Source of the DNA: a bacterium | Lineage (GTDB): Bacteria; Electryoneota; RPQS01 | NCBI GenBank assembly: GCA_016721565.1 | Contig: JADKHW010000012.1 | Span: 1-16,382, forward strand | DNA length: 16,382 nt | Reading direction: 5' to 3' | Shown here: piece by piece, positions 1-8,266 of the stretch | How the letters are laid out: each line of letters starts with the position of its first letter | Numbering within the stretch: the first letter of the stretch is position 1 | Notes under the pieces: model-generated | The model's database searches: none | The model's input: only the letters and a program-made list of their open reading frames with translations | What the model was told of the DNA's origin: nothing | Position numbers and translations under genes: made by a program

Positions 1-22
1 TTGGCGAAGCAGGCGAACGGAT

Positions 23-60
23 AAAAAAAACGCTTTGCCCGGGTATACAATGGCAAAGCG
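23..60 (-). terminator. Rho-independent terminator, minus strand
   Basis: A perfect 9-bp inverted repeat (CGCTTTGCC at 31-39 and GGCAAAGCG at 52-60) encloses a 12-nt loop. On the minus strand it is followed directly by eight T residues (A-run at 23-30). This is the classic intrinsic-terminator layout for transcripts moving leftward. It lies about 390 nt beyond the stop of the aldehyde dehydrogenase gene, which is the nearest minus-strand gene that could use it. Confidence 0.75.
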
Positions 61-451
61 GTCAAATATAGTTTGGGTCTATGCAGGGTCCAGAATCCCC
101 AAGCGGGACTGGAGATTCACCAGATCGGCGTATGCTATCCGAAGACTCTCGGGAATTGTAATCAAAACGACTAATCATAGTGAGCAGATCAAGCTGAGTA
201 ATATTCGGAGCAATAGGATCAAGTTAAGGATTTGGACGCCCTAAGTCAATGCTAACGGCACTCATGGATGAAATTGTCGAAAATTCGCAAGTGTATCCTC
301 CGCCTAAGTTAAGACCAGATAATTTGAGTCAGCTTCGTTCTGCTGACTTTGTAGGGGCTGGTTAGATGAGACATCGCCTCGCCCTGACATCCGAATAATC
401 GCTACAGCCACTATTCCAAAGGCTATTTGACTCATTTGCCCAAACAAGCGG
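61..451. other. Gap between terminator and pruA, no clear gene
   Basis: About 390 bases with no convincing coding region. The plus-strand 69-codon ORF at 35-244 has no recognisable sequence, lacks a good ribosome site and reads through the terminator hairpin, so it is probably spurious. The only minus-strand candidate is the 43-codon ORF listed separately at 304-435. The stretch could be a long 3' untranslated region of the dehydrogenase transcript or the remains of a decayed gene. Confidence 0.4.
304..435 (-). CDS. Possible 43-aa small membrane protein (doubtful)
   Basis: An ATG at 433-435 opens 43 codons ending in TAG at 304-306. The N-terminal 15 residues are strongly hydrophobic (IAFGIVAVAII), and the rest is polar and Ser/Gln/Asn rich. 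It starts 16 nt after the dehydrogenase stop and lies upstream of the terminator at 23-60, so it could be cotranscribed. No Shine-Dalgarno sequence is visible and I recognise no family. A chance ORF is at least as likely as a real small protein. Confidence 0.15.
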   Translation of the reverse strand: MSQIAFGIVAVAIIRMSGRGDVSSNQPLQSQQNEADSNYLVLT

Positions 452-1998
452 CTAATAGCGCTCCGTCACGCACTTCACCTGTAGAAAGAGCTGAAGATAA
501 TCACGTCCGCCTGCCTTGCTGTCGGTCCCGCTCTGGTTGAATCCACCGAATGGCTGGACACCTACAAGGGCACCCGTGCACTTTCGGTTAAGATAGAGAT
601 TGCCGCAATGCGCGTGTACTCGCACTTTTTCAAGATGTTCGCGGCGCTTCCCAAAATATCCACCCGTGAGACCAAACTGCGTGTTATTGAAGACATCCAA
701 GCCTTCTTCAAATGACTTCACTTTGCACACTGCGAGCACCGGCCCGAAGATCTCTTCCTGCATGATACGTCATCCGGTGCAACGTCTGCAATAATCGTTG
801 GCTCAATAAAGTACCCAGGGAGTCCCGCTCTATTTCCACCAGCAACTAAACGTCCTTCACTCTTGCCAATCTCAATGTACTCGAGAATCTTATTGTAAGC
901 TCCCTCGTCGCTTACCGGACCATGCCAATTCGACAGGTCGCGCGTTGGTCCGGTCTTGATCTGCTTTGTGCGGTTGACAACTAATTCAAGCAATTTGTCG
1001 TAGACCTTTTCATGCACTATCAACCGCGAGCATGCGCTGCACTTTTGACCTTGGAATCCAAATGCTGCGGTGACAATTTGTTCTGCCGCAAATTCGATAT
1101 CCGCGTCATCATCGACGAGAATTGCATCTTTCCCTCCCATTTCCAAGACTGTGCGTTTCAGCCAGAGTTGGCCTTCATGTACAACGGAAGCACGTTGGAA
1201 AATTCGTTGTCCAATTTCCATCGAACCTGTAAAGGCGATGAAGCGTGTCAGTTTGTGATCAACAATCGTATCTCCGATAGCGCCGCCGGGACCAGGCAGA
1301 TAGTTTACAATACCTGCGGGCAATCCAGCTTCTTCGAGAATCTCCATAAATCGATAGGCGATCACGGGAGTGATGGACGCGGTTTCAGAATAACAGTATT
1401 ACCGGTTACAAGCGATGCTGTTGTCATTCCGGCCATGATTGCGCCCGGGAAATTCCACGGCGGAATAACTGCTCCGACACCAAGTGGAATATAGTAGAGA
1501 TTATTCTCTTCGCCCGGGAATTCAGTCACTGGTTGGCGCTCGTTCAAGCGCATCATCTCGCGGGCATAGAACTCAAGAAAGTCGATTGCTTCAGCGGTAT
1601 CTCCGTCGGCTTCCATCCAGTTTTTGCCGATTTCAAACACCATCGTCGCGCTAAACTCGTGTTTACGGCGACGCAGGATTGCGGCGGCACGAAGCAGAAT
1701 ACGCGCGCGGGCATCGGGATCGTAGTTCTTCCACCATTGAAAGCTCTTGTTTGCAAGATTCAAGCGCTTTGAGGGCAAGCTCCTGCGTGCCTTTGCCTAC
1801 ATAGGCCAGCACCTGATCGGGATTTGCGGGATTTGTTGACTTGATTGTGTCGTCGGTGAAAATGCGCTCGCCGCCAATGATAAGCGGGATCTTTTCGCCG
1901 AAACGACTTTCGACCAACGCCAGTGCCTGTTCAAACGCAGCTTTGTCGGCAGGATCGCTAAAATTTGTAAACGGTTCGTTCTTAAACGGAGGTAGCAT
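452..1998 (-). pseudogene. pruA: Delta-1-pyrroline-5-carboxylate dehydrogenase, three frameshifts
   Basis: This is an NAD-dependent aldehyde dehydrogenase that oxidises pyrroline-5-carboxylate/glutamate semialdehyde to glutamate in proline and arginine catabolism, in the cytoplasm. Four reading-frame pieces join into about 515 residues, the normal length of the RocA/PruA family. Family landmarks are intact: IPPWNFP (oxyanion-hole Asn), LEMGGKDA (general-base Glu), GQKCSACSR (catalytic Cys), EEIFGPVLAV, and the C-terminal PFGGFNQSGTDSKAGG that is characteristic of P5C dehydrogenases. Frame changes fall near 1757 (after KALES), near 1380 (after VILKP) and near 770 (after VAPDD); each is explained by one inserted or missing base, and protein similarity resumes immediately. 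The ATG at 1998 has an AAGGA site 9 nt upstream. It may be a fresh pseudogene or an intact gene with sequencing errors. The rocA naming of the single-domain enzyme would fit equally well. Confidence 0.88.
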
Positions 1999-2105
1999 AA
2001 CAAGGATTCCTTAGGATACTAAATCATCGACTGAAATGGTATTGTGTCGGTTATTGGGAAGATGCGCGTAATGGGGCATCATTTAATGTTCACAACACAT
2101 CATCC

Positions 2106-2134
2106 AATGTAGCACATTTCCACGTAATTATCAA
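2106..2134 (-). promoter_or_regulatory. Candidate sigma70-type promoter of pruA
   Basis: On the minus strand TTGATA (2129-2134, 5 of 6 to the -35 consensus) is followed after exactly 17 nt by TACATT (2106-2111, 4 of 6 to the -10 consensus). The same bases also resemble the Bacteroidota pattern of TTTG followed by TAnnTTTG. A transcript would begin near 2099, leaving about 100 nt of leader before the pruA ATG at 1998. Confidence 0.4.
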
Positions 2135-2172
2135 ATTCGCAAACTGCTGATATTGAAGTTTTTACAATACTG

Positions 2173-2192
2173 TTGCATCTTTATCGATGCAA
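2173..2192 (-). terminator. Weak hairpin after the operon
   Basis: A perfect 7-bp inverted repeat (TTGCATC at 2173-2179, GATGCAA at 2186-2192) with a 6-nt loop begins 4 nt beyond the stop codon of the acyltransferase-like gene. The stem is short and AT-rich, and no T-run follows on the minus strand. It may be a weak or Rho-assisted end of the operon, or simply chance. Confidence 0.25.
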
Positions 2193-2196
2193 GCAG

Positions 2197-3291
2197 TTAC
2201 GCATCTCTTGTTCGCCTTTTCATATAATTGTCATGCGCACTCATGCGACACTGATCGCTTCTTTGTATGATCGCAAGTAACCTCTGAACAACTACACTGA
2301 GCACACACGTCGAAACTACAATTGCTGCGTACCACCCCAGAAGGTGCCTAAAATCTTGCGTGCGGTACAGTGCGGTTCCAACATTCCCGATAATTAGCCA
2401 TTGAATGATGTACAAGACGAGAACATTCTTACCAATCCATTTGACAAATCTAAAAAGTCGACCGTTTCCAAAGCCCTTGTCCAAGAGAGAAAGCATGGCG
2501 AACCAAGTGCACAGAAATAGAATTGTCCAACCAAAGAATATTGGGCTTTGGTGATAATACGCAGGAAGATCTGTTGCGATCGATACGGCAAATCTACCTG
2601 ATAATGCCAGAATGAATAACGCAACGAACAAGCAAACTATCTTTAGTTGTTTGCTCATCTTGCTCGCTACATCAGATTCTTGCAAGTTTGAATAGGCAAA
2701 ACCGAGAAACGGATATGCCAACCACGGGAATAGTGGAAAATAAGACCACGAATAGTGGCCACCAGCGAATGCGAGAAGATAACGTGTGCCATCGTTTACT
2801 GTGAGTAGATCGGTAGCGAAATTTGACAAACCTACAATAATCGCGGCAAGCAGGATTGCAGAATAGCGGCGCCTCATGAACACAGGTCTCAGCAACGCCA
2901 CTACAAAAATACTCAGACTCGCCAAGAATAATATGTCAACCCCGAAAACGTACTCCCACGGATTTGCGAGGATCTTACTGGCATAAATTCTCAGCAACAA
3001 GTGAAAGTTCAGTCCGATATTCAGCAATAGCGCTACCACGAGCAACACCGCTCCGCGCAATAGCAATCCCGCTATGGTTCTTCTGGTCTTCCCAAGGTAA
3101 TAACCCAGAATTATCATGAATACCGGTGCGACTGGCGGACCACCAAGAAAAAGTGAGGTTGTGCCAAGCCAACTCTTATAGATTTCCGGTTTGGCGAACA
3201 CCTCCATCAAATGAACCTGAATCATCAATAGAACAGCGATACCTTTTGCAAGGTCTGCTGTTCCTTGACGTACACCCGTTTGGCTATTCAT
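2197..3291 (-). CDS. Acyltransferase-like multi-pass membrane protein
   Basis: A 364-residue integral membrane protein with about ten hydrophobic segments. The start ADLAKGIAVLLMIQVHLMEV places an Asp (D13), a Lys and a His (H27) in the first membrane helix. The later VFMIILGYYLGKTRRT and GVDILFLASLS, and the C-terminal WIGKNVLVLYIIQWL, resemble the acyltransferase-3 / DUF1624 (heparan-alpha-glucosaminide N-acetyltransferase-like) / OpgC superfamily. These proteins acetylate or succinylate glycans or lipids across the inner membrane. The assignment rests on topology and loose motifs, so the substrate is unknown. It begins 37 nt after the beta-barrel gene with no terminator between, so it is probably the last gene of the operon. 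No clear Shine-Dalgarno is seen before the ATG at 3291. A simple transporter is the alternative. Confidence 0.65.
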   Translation of the reverse strand: MNSQTGVRQGTADLAKGIAVLLMIQVHLMEVFAKPEIYKSWLGTTSLFLGGPPVAPVFMIILGYYLGKTRRTIAGLLLRGAVLLVVALLLNIGLNFHLLLRIYASKILANPWEYVFGVDILFLASLSIFVVALLRPVFMRRRYSAILLAAIIVGLSNFATDLLTVNDGTRYLLAFAGGHYSWSYFPLFPWLAYPFLGFAYSNLQESDVASKMSKQLKIVCLFVALFILALSGRFAVSIATDLPAYYHQSPIFFGWTILFLCTWFAMLSLLDKGFGNGRLFRFVKWIGKNVLVLYIIQWLIIGNVGTALYRTQDFRHLLGWYAAIVVSTCVLSVVVQRLLAIIQRSDQCRMSAHDNYMKRRTRDA

Positions 3292-3328
3292 CAGAAGCCA
3301 ACGGTTTTCTTGCTGTGCATCAAATCAC

Positions 3329-4129
3329 TCAATAGCTTAAGAATCGTACGCGGATCCCGGCATAAAAATAATCGGCATCCGCGTTCTCATATCCAGTGAA
3401 ACGGTAGCCTACAGTCATGCGCAAAGCGGAGGTCGCTGACCACTCGCATTTTGCGCCCCACATTTCATTAATCTTTGCAGGCGTATTATTCAACACCAAT
3501 GTATTCCATGAGAATGGCAAGGAGTTTTGACCGAACATGTAGTCTGCTTGCAAATGAATTGTGTGCAACGGATCCCAGCATGATTCCACAGTGGTCGAAA
3601 ATCGGTCGGGTTGACCAAGCTGCATAGCTGCATTCTCAGAGACCCCGACCGAGAACTGCGTTGAAGGCGCCCACTGAGTTAATACAACACCATGTCGAAT
3701 GTGCAATCCGGACGGTTCATCATACGAATCGCCCGCAAAACCCCACTGTACTTCTCCCTCTTGTCGGAGTATTCGTGCGGCACCTAAAGCGCCTTTGTTA
3801 AGTGGTGCATACTCTTCGGGCACCTCCGACAATCTTCCGTTGACCATGCCAACCGCGCATGATAACGTCCAACTGCTAAGTGGCCACGTTCCGGCGACCA
3901 ACCCTGTATGCTGAGTGTATTTCCAATCTTCGCCGTCAAGTTTATCCTGTGTGTATGCGAGCGTATAGATTTGACGATCATTTCGCGAAACACTGATAAG
4001 CCCTGTCATTTCAACGAGATTTGTGCCGTCACTTTTCTCACCGTATGTCGCATACGCCGCAGGGTAGTAGATCCACAGCGCAGCATGGAGCGGCGCACAC
4101 AAGAAGAAAAGCACAAGAAGAGTCTTCAA
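3329..4129 (-). CDS. Outer-membrane beta-barrel protein, TTG start
   Basis: About 266 residues, not assigned to a named family with certainty; it resembles YaiO-type barrels that accompany TPR proteins. I place the start at TTG (4127-4129): its last two bases overlap the TGA stop of the TPR gene (TTGA at 4126-4129), and it gives a clean signal peptide MKTLLVLFFLCAPLHA with cleavage before ALWIYY. An ATG at 4198 in the same frame would add 23 unlikely residues and a 73-nt overlap. The mature part consists of alternating polar and aromatic strands, e.g. LVEMTGLISVSRNDRQIYTL and SALRMTVGYRFTGYE, and ends in a C-terminal aromatic (RVRFLSY), as outer-membrane barrels do. It could be the outer-membrane port of the system encoded upstream; its cargo is unknown. 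An unlikely alternative is that the TPR gene and this one are a single protein split by a frameshift. Confidence 0.72.
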   Translation of the reverse strand: MKTLLVLFFLCAPLHAALWIYYPAAYATYGEKSDGTNLVEMTGLISVSRNDRQIYTLAYTQDKLDGEDWKYTQHTGLVAGTWPLSSWTLSCAVGMVNGRLSEVPEEYAPLNKGALGAARILRQEGEVQWGFAGDSYDEPSGLHIRHGVVLTQWAPSTQFSVGVSENAAMQLGQPDRFSTTVESCWDPLHTIHLQADYMFGQNSLPFSWNTLVLNNTPAKINEMWGAKCEWSATSALRMTVGYRFTGYENADADYFYAGIRVRFLSY

Positions 4130-4752
4130 CGCACCAATCCAAGGCCGCGTGTCGCGCTGGAATCCGCAGGGCTGAGCATGATGGCTCGCGTAAAGCACTC
4201 ACGCGCCGCCGTGATTTCACCCGTAGAAACAAAGACCCAACCAAGCGAAAGATTTACACTATAGTTTGAAGGATACAATGAGTGCGCCGTCTTTAAATAC
4301 ACTCTCGCCCGCGCCGCATCACCACGATTAGAAAGAAGTTGCCCTAAATACAGATTAGCTTCAAAGTGATTCGGATCCAAATCAAGAATTTGAAGGTACG
4401 TCGATTCAACTTGACTCCATTCGCCCAATGCAGCCAACGGATAGGTCAAACCCAGCAACGCCTCGACACTCTTTCGCTGCGATAGTTCGATTGCTTTACG
4501 ATATGCGGCTTCCGACAGATTGTATTCGGCATTCATATAGCGGATCCAACCCAGCCGCAGTTGGATTACATAGTCGTCCGCGATTTCGAGCGCAGCTGCT
4601 TCCATTTTCTTTAACGACTCCGCGTAATCACCTTGCTTCTCAAGCATTATAGATGCATTTACCAGTGCGATTGCGGCATCCGATGGGTCTGCCGCGTGAG
4701 ATGACACGGTAATAACAATGAGAATCGCCGCCGCACAAATAGTTAGCTTCAC
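4126..4752 (-). CDS. Periplasmic tetratricopeptide-repeat protein
   Basis: 208 residues. A signal peptide (MKLTICAAAILIVITVSSHA) predicts cleavage at about residue 20 and export to the periplasm. The rest, about residues 26-205, is five TPR units of about 34 residues with the usual W-LG-Y-A-P positions: GDYAESLKKMEAAA, LGWIRYMNAEYNLSEAAYRK, LAALGEWSQVESTYLQIL, LGQLLSNRGDAARARVYL and LGWVFVSTGEITAARECF. TPR solenoids are protein-interaction scaffolds, so a role joining the inner-membrane UT-M23 protein to the outer-membrane barrel is plausible but inferred. It starts 2 nt after the UT-M23 stop, and its own stop overlaps the start of the barrel gene, so all three are likely translationally coupled. 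There is no enzymatic motif. Confidence 0.85.
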   Translation of the reverse strand: MKLTICAAAILIVITVSSHAADPSDAAIALVNASIMLEKQGDYAESLKKMEAAALEIADDYVIQLRLGWIRYMNAEYNLSEAAYRKAIELSQRKSVEALLGLTYPLAALGEWSQVESTYLQILDLDPNHFEANLYLGQLLSNRGDAARARVYLKTAHSLYPSNYSVNLSLGWVFVSTGEITAARECFTRAIMLSPADSSATRGLGLVR

Positions 4753-4754
4753 TT

Positions 4755-6890
4755 TTATTCCTCAAACTTTCTTTCTTCGCGAGTTGCGATACTCTTGCGG
4801 CCGTTTCGGTCAACAACTTCAAAACCGTTAATTTCCCCCGCTCTTCCAATTACAATTCGACCCGTTCCAACCAATGACAAACCAGACGTCCAGAACTTAA
4901 TTGAGTGTTTGCTTTGAATCGTTATGTCACTACCAGCGCAATTCAAGGCAAATTCGCCGTTGGCCCAGATTGGAAGGCCGAATGGAACACCGAATTCAGC
5001 AATGTAGCGTTGCAATCCTCTGTACACCAGATGGATTGGCAGCCTCTCTGTCCATACAAGATTGTGGTACTCTGTCAAGGGAACATGCAACGCACAAAGG
5101 TAGAAAAGGTACAGGGCGCTATTTCGATTCCCAACAAAACTCGATAGATAAAATAGCCGATCATCAATTGAGCAATACGCCCACGCGCCAAGACTTGATT
5201 CAATATAATGCTGATTAAAGGCGTCAACTTTGACCTCCCACTGCTCGATTCCCCGTTTCCCTGATAGATCGGTGTCCCAATACCAGCGACGACCTAACGA
5301 CAATGCAAAGGCCTTTTGCATAGTATGCGACGCGTTAATCCCTTCAACTTCAGAATCAACTTCAGGAACTGAAGCCGAATGAAAAATAGCGCACCCATTC
5401 TTGTGTTCTATATAGTAGCCGAGTGGATGATCAAGCGTACGCTCGCCGATTCGGTCAGTTGACTGAAACTGAAAATGCAAATGCGGCTGGGGCGACCGCC
5501 CACTCGATCCGCACTGCCCCACTATTTCGCCTCGCACGATATGCTGGCCAACTTTGACTTTCGCACTGTTGGGTTCAAGATGTGACAGGGCAGAAAAGAA
5601 CTGATCGCCGTGCTTTATGACAATCGTATTGCCCCAATTTGCATGCAAATTGTTATCGCCAACAGGATTATTGGAGACATTGTCAACTACCTTGACCACA
5701 GTACCGTCAAGTGGAGATGCAACCGGCAACCGATAGCAGAAGTAATCATCAAGATCTGCGCCGTGCACTCCGTGAAGGTGGCCGTTTTCATCTTTGCATT
5801 CAAAGTCCCATGCATATTTCCATTCGGCACGGTGCGTCAATTCACCGGAATGGCCTTGTGAAACATACCATTTGCCATGAAATGGAGGATCTGCCATAAA
5901 TGCAGAATAGCGATTAAAGCGCGCTACACGAGTCGAATGATGGTACCAATTCTCTTCCGGCGACCCGGGCTTAAAATAGAGCAAGGTCAATCCAGCTGCC
6001 GCCGGTCTGAACTTCAATCCGTACAATGTTGCCAAGACTACAATATTAAACGGTAACACCAACACTGGTAGCGATACTTTGGCTCCCAATTGCGCAAGTA
6101 CGCCGACAAACACCGTGAGCATCACAATAGCGATCATTGACAAGATAAACGATCGCAATGTCGGCAGGATTAAGCTACCTCCAAGTGCAATGGCAACAAA
6201 GATGGCATTTAGATTAAGCAGCGCCAACACATCGATTCCTCGATGCGGCAAAAGCCACGCGAAACATAAATTCGATGTGAGAAAGCCCGCAACTGACAGA
6301 ACAAATGCGACTCGGCTAAACAAAAGAATAGCCATCGCCAAGATCGCGCCGGCATAGACGCTGTTGAGTACAAATATCTGTGAGAGCGCGACGCAATACT
6401 GCTCTACAAGTTTAGGAGCCACTCCCGTTCCCTGTGCGGCTTCGAAAGTCGTCCGCCAAACGATGTTGTCGTAGTTGTGCAAGAAAATCAGCGACACATA
6501 GAGCGCGAGCATAAACGGCAGGCTCAATCCCGGCAAATTGAACGCGGCGGCCATATGATGTTCGAGCACAGCACTGAACATGAAGGCAACTATTACCAGC
6601 ACGACAAAGAGGGAGAGAATCTCCGGCGTCGGCAAAACATAGTATGAAAAGACCGCGCCAAACAAAATACCGTTAAAACCATAAAAGCCCGAACGAATAC
6701 GTTCAGGCTCAAATTTCAGGAGGGAGGCAACCAAATTAGAGATGACACCACCAGCCAACGCAGTGACACCGATCACAGGCTTGACAAACGTGAGCGCCAA
6801 GAGCAGCGCGCCTACCCAACGACGATTTGAGAAGACGATCTGCGCATAACTATAAAGTAGCGCATCGAGAACCGTGGCAGCGTGGTTCAT
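4755..6890 (-). CDS. Urea-transporter domain fused to M23 peptidase-like domain
   Basis: 711 residues in three parts. Residues about 1-300 are a urea-transporter (UT, PF03253-type) domain with two pseudo-repeats: the first carries the diagnostic SGFYGFNGILFGAVFSYY (67-84); the second carries LLNLNAIFVAIALGGS (224-239) and LPVLVLPFNIVVL. Residues about 335-490 are an M23/LytM-like domain: GTVVKVVDNV, GNTIVIKH, SHLEPNSAKVKVGQHIVRGE (His437) and PHLHF (His470, His472). The canonical first zinc ligand is not in place: the HxxxD position reads KYAWD (K358-D362), so peptidase activity is doubtful unless a nearby His (353, 371, 373 or 376) substitutes. Residues 500-711 are unrecognised. After the last membrane helix the M23 part is expected in the periplasm. 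It lies 2 nt after the decarboxylase gene and 2 nt before the TPR gene. It may conduct urea or a urea-like or amine product; the substrate is unproven. Confidence 0.88.
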   Translation of the reverse strand: MNHAATVLDALLYSYAQIVFSNRRWVGALLLALTFVKPVIGVTALAGGVISNLVASLLKFEPERIRSGFYGFNGILFGAVFSYYVLPTPEILSLFVVLVIVAFMFSAVLEHHMAAAFNLPGLSLPFMLALYVSLIFLHNYDNIVWRTTFEAAQGTGVAPKLVEQYCVALSQIFVLNSVYAGAILAMAILLFSRVAFVLSVAGFLTSNLCFAWLLPHRGIDVLALLNLNAIFVAIALGGSLILPTLRSFILSMIAIVMLTVFVGVLAQLGAKVSLPVLVLPFNIVVLATLYGLKFRPAAAGLTLLYFKPGSPEENWYHHSTRVARFNRYSAFMADPPFHGKWYVSQGHSGELTHRAEWKYAWDFECKDENGHLHGVHGADLDDYFCYRLPVASPLDGTVVKVVDNVSNNPVGDNNLHANWGNTIVIKHGDQFFSALSHLEPNSAKVKVGQHIVRGEIVGQCGSSGRSPQPHLHFQFQSTDRIGERTLDHPLGYYIEHKNGCAIFHSASVPEVDSEVEGINASHTMQKAFALSLGRRWYWDTDLSGKRGIEQWEVKVDAFNQHYIESSLGAWAYCSIDDRLFYLSSFVGNRNSALYLFYLCALHVPLTEYHNLVWTERLPIHLVYRGLQRYIAEFGVPFGLPIWANGEFALNCAGSDITIQSKHSIKFWTSGLSLVGTGRIVIGRAGEINGFEVVDRNGRKSIATREERKFEE

Positions 6891-6892
6891 GG

Positions 6893-8266
6893 TCAGCCGA
6901 CTACATTATTCTTGCTTAACTGCCTTGGAAGTTGTTCGCGCTCCCGAATGTACTCGAGTGTCTCCGCCTTGCGAATTAGTTCAACGGTGCCATCCTGCAT
7001 CACCATCACGACATTGGGACGCAAGGTGATAAACTGCATCCATTGAGTCATATCATATGCCCCAACGTGATGAATACACAGCAAGTCACCGAGATTGAGC
7101 GGCGGCAAAGAGATTGATTCTCTTACCATATCGATGTTCATGCACAACGGTCCATAGAGCGCGGCATCCTCGCTCACCATACCGGGATCGCGAACCGGCG
7201 TAATCTTGTGCCTGTACCAGAAACTCGTGAACAGCAAGTTGACGCCTGCATCAATGATCAAAGATTTTCTGCCGTCAGCAAGCCGTTTGTTGGCGATGAC
7301 CGAAGTAATCAGAAATCCCGCTTCTTCAACCAACGCGCGACCTGTCTCCAGTATTAGCATCGGTAGCTCTGACGGAGAAGTTGCATGTTGCATCAATGCA
7401 TCTGTGATTGCTTCTGCGTACTCTTCAATCGTGGGAACCACGCCCTCGGCAGGAAGGTATTGGCCATGCAGAGTGTTCTTTGACGCAAATCCACCACCAA
7501 GATCTATGTACTCGATCTTATGGCCATACTCAGTTTGCAATGAGCGTGCAAGCTCAGAGAGTTTTGTTGCCGCCACCCGATACGGGTCAGGTGACATGAT
7601 GTATGTGCCGATATGCGTATGTAATCCGACCAGCTTCAAGGATGGTGTGGCCATGATGCGCTTCAACGCTTGCCACGCTTCGCCATTCTCCAAGTTGAAA
7701 CCAAATCGATCCCACAGCGGATAGACGCCACAATCCATGTTCACACGAATTGCGACCTTGGCGGTCTTTCCTAACGATTCCGTAATACTGATCAATCGGT
7801 ACAGTTCGTCGAAGTGGTCAACATGAAGATATGCGTCTTCATTTACGGCTCGCTTCAGATCTTCTTCAGATTTGTCGGGACCATTGAAAATAATCCGGTT
7901 CCCCGGAACACCGAGTCCCCGCGCCTTGTTGTATTCAAATCCGGAAACTACTTCTGCCCACGAGTCCTCACTATGAAAAGTCGCACACACCGCATCGAGG
8001 TAGTTCGTCTTATACGACCACGCAAATTGAACGCGCGGATAGCGAGTCTTGAAAACGCGATAAGCTCGCCGCTGCGCCATCCGAATCGCCTGCTCGGACA
8101 TCACAAAGAGCGGCGAACCGAACTGTTCGACCATTTTTTCGATAGAAACACCGTCGATATCAGGGGTTGGAGCAAGTCCGGATCGATTCCCGACTTTATT
8201 CATGTAACCCGAATACTGTTTCAAGATCGTCGGACGTTCGTATCTCTTGCGCGATCCCAAGCTCAT
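6893..8266 (-). CDS. Fold-type III PLP decarboxylase (LysA/DapDC-like)
   Basis: 457 residues, related to diaminopimelate, arginine and ornithine decarboxylases (alanine-racemase fold). The PLP lysine is in SYKTNYL (K86) where the family has YAVKAN. HTHIGT (216-221) holds the His that stacks on the cofactor; DLGGGF (255-260) binds the phosphate; ETGR (307-310) matches the EPGR motif. LIIDAGVNLLF, the active-site Cys in GPLCMNID (C375) and GAYDMTQ (Y404) complete the site at the dimer interface. About 45 N-terminal residues precede the barrel. The start ATG overlaps the ATP-grasp stop (ATGA at 8263-8266). The ATP-grasp, PqqD and transporter neighbours argue for a specialised amino-acid modification rather than housekeeping lysine synthesis, so I do not call it lysA. 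The amino-acid substrate cannot be read from sequence alone. Confidence 0.86.
   Translation of the reverse strand: MSLGSRKRYERPTILKQYSGYMNKVGNRSGLAPTPDIDGVSIEKMVEQFGSPLFVMSEQAIRMAQRRAYRVFKTRYPRVQFAWSYKTNYLDAVCATFHSEDSWAEVVSGFEYNKARGLGVPGNRIIFNGPDKSEEDLKRAVNEDAYLHVDHFDELYRLISITESLGKTAKVAIRVNMDCGVYPLWDRFGFNLENGEAWQALKRIMATPSLKLVGLHTHIGTYIMSPDPYRVAATKLSELARSLQTEYGHKIEYIDLGGGFASKNTLHGQYLPAEGVVPTIEEYAEAITDALMQHATSPSELPMLILETGRALVEEAGFLITSVIANKRLADGRKSLIIDAGVNLLFTSFWYRHKITPVRDPGMVSEDAALYGPLCMNIDMVRESISLPPLNLGDLLCIHHVGAYDMTQWMQFITLRPNVVMVMQDGTVELIRKAETLEYIREREQLPRQLSKNNVVG

Noticed and set aside
1012..1494. 160-codon plus-strand ORF
   Set aside because: Antisense to the P5C dehydrogenase, whose minus-strand motifs are unmistakable.
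4126..4752. TPR and barrel as one frameshifted fusion protein
   Set aside because: The TTGA overlap with a clean second signal peptide, and the absence of other frameshifts in the central block, favour two genes.
7206..7724. 172-codon plus-strand ORF
   Set aside because: It lies entirely antisense to the well-supported PLP decarboxylase and has no recognisable motif.
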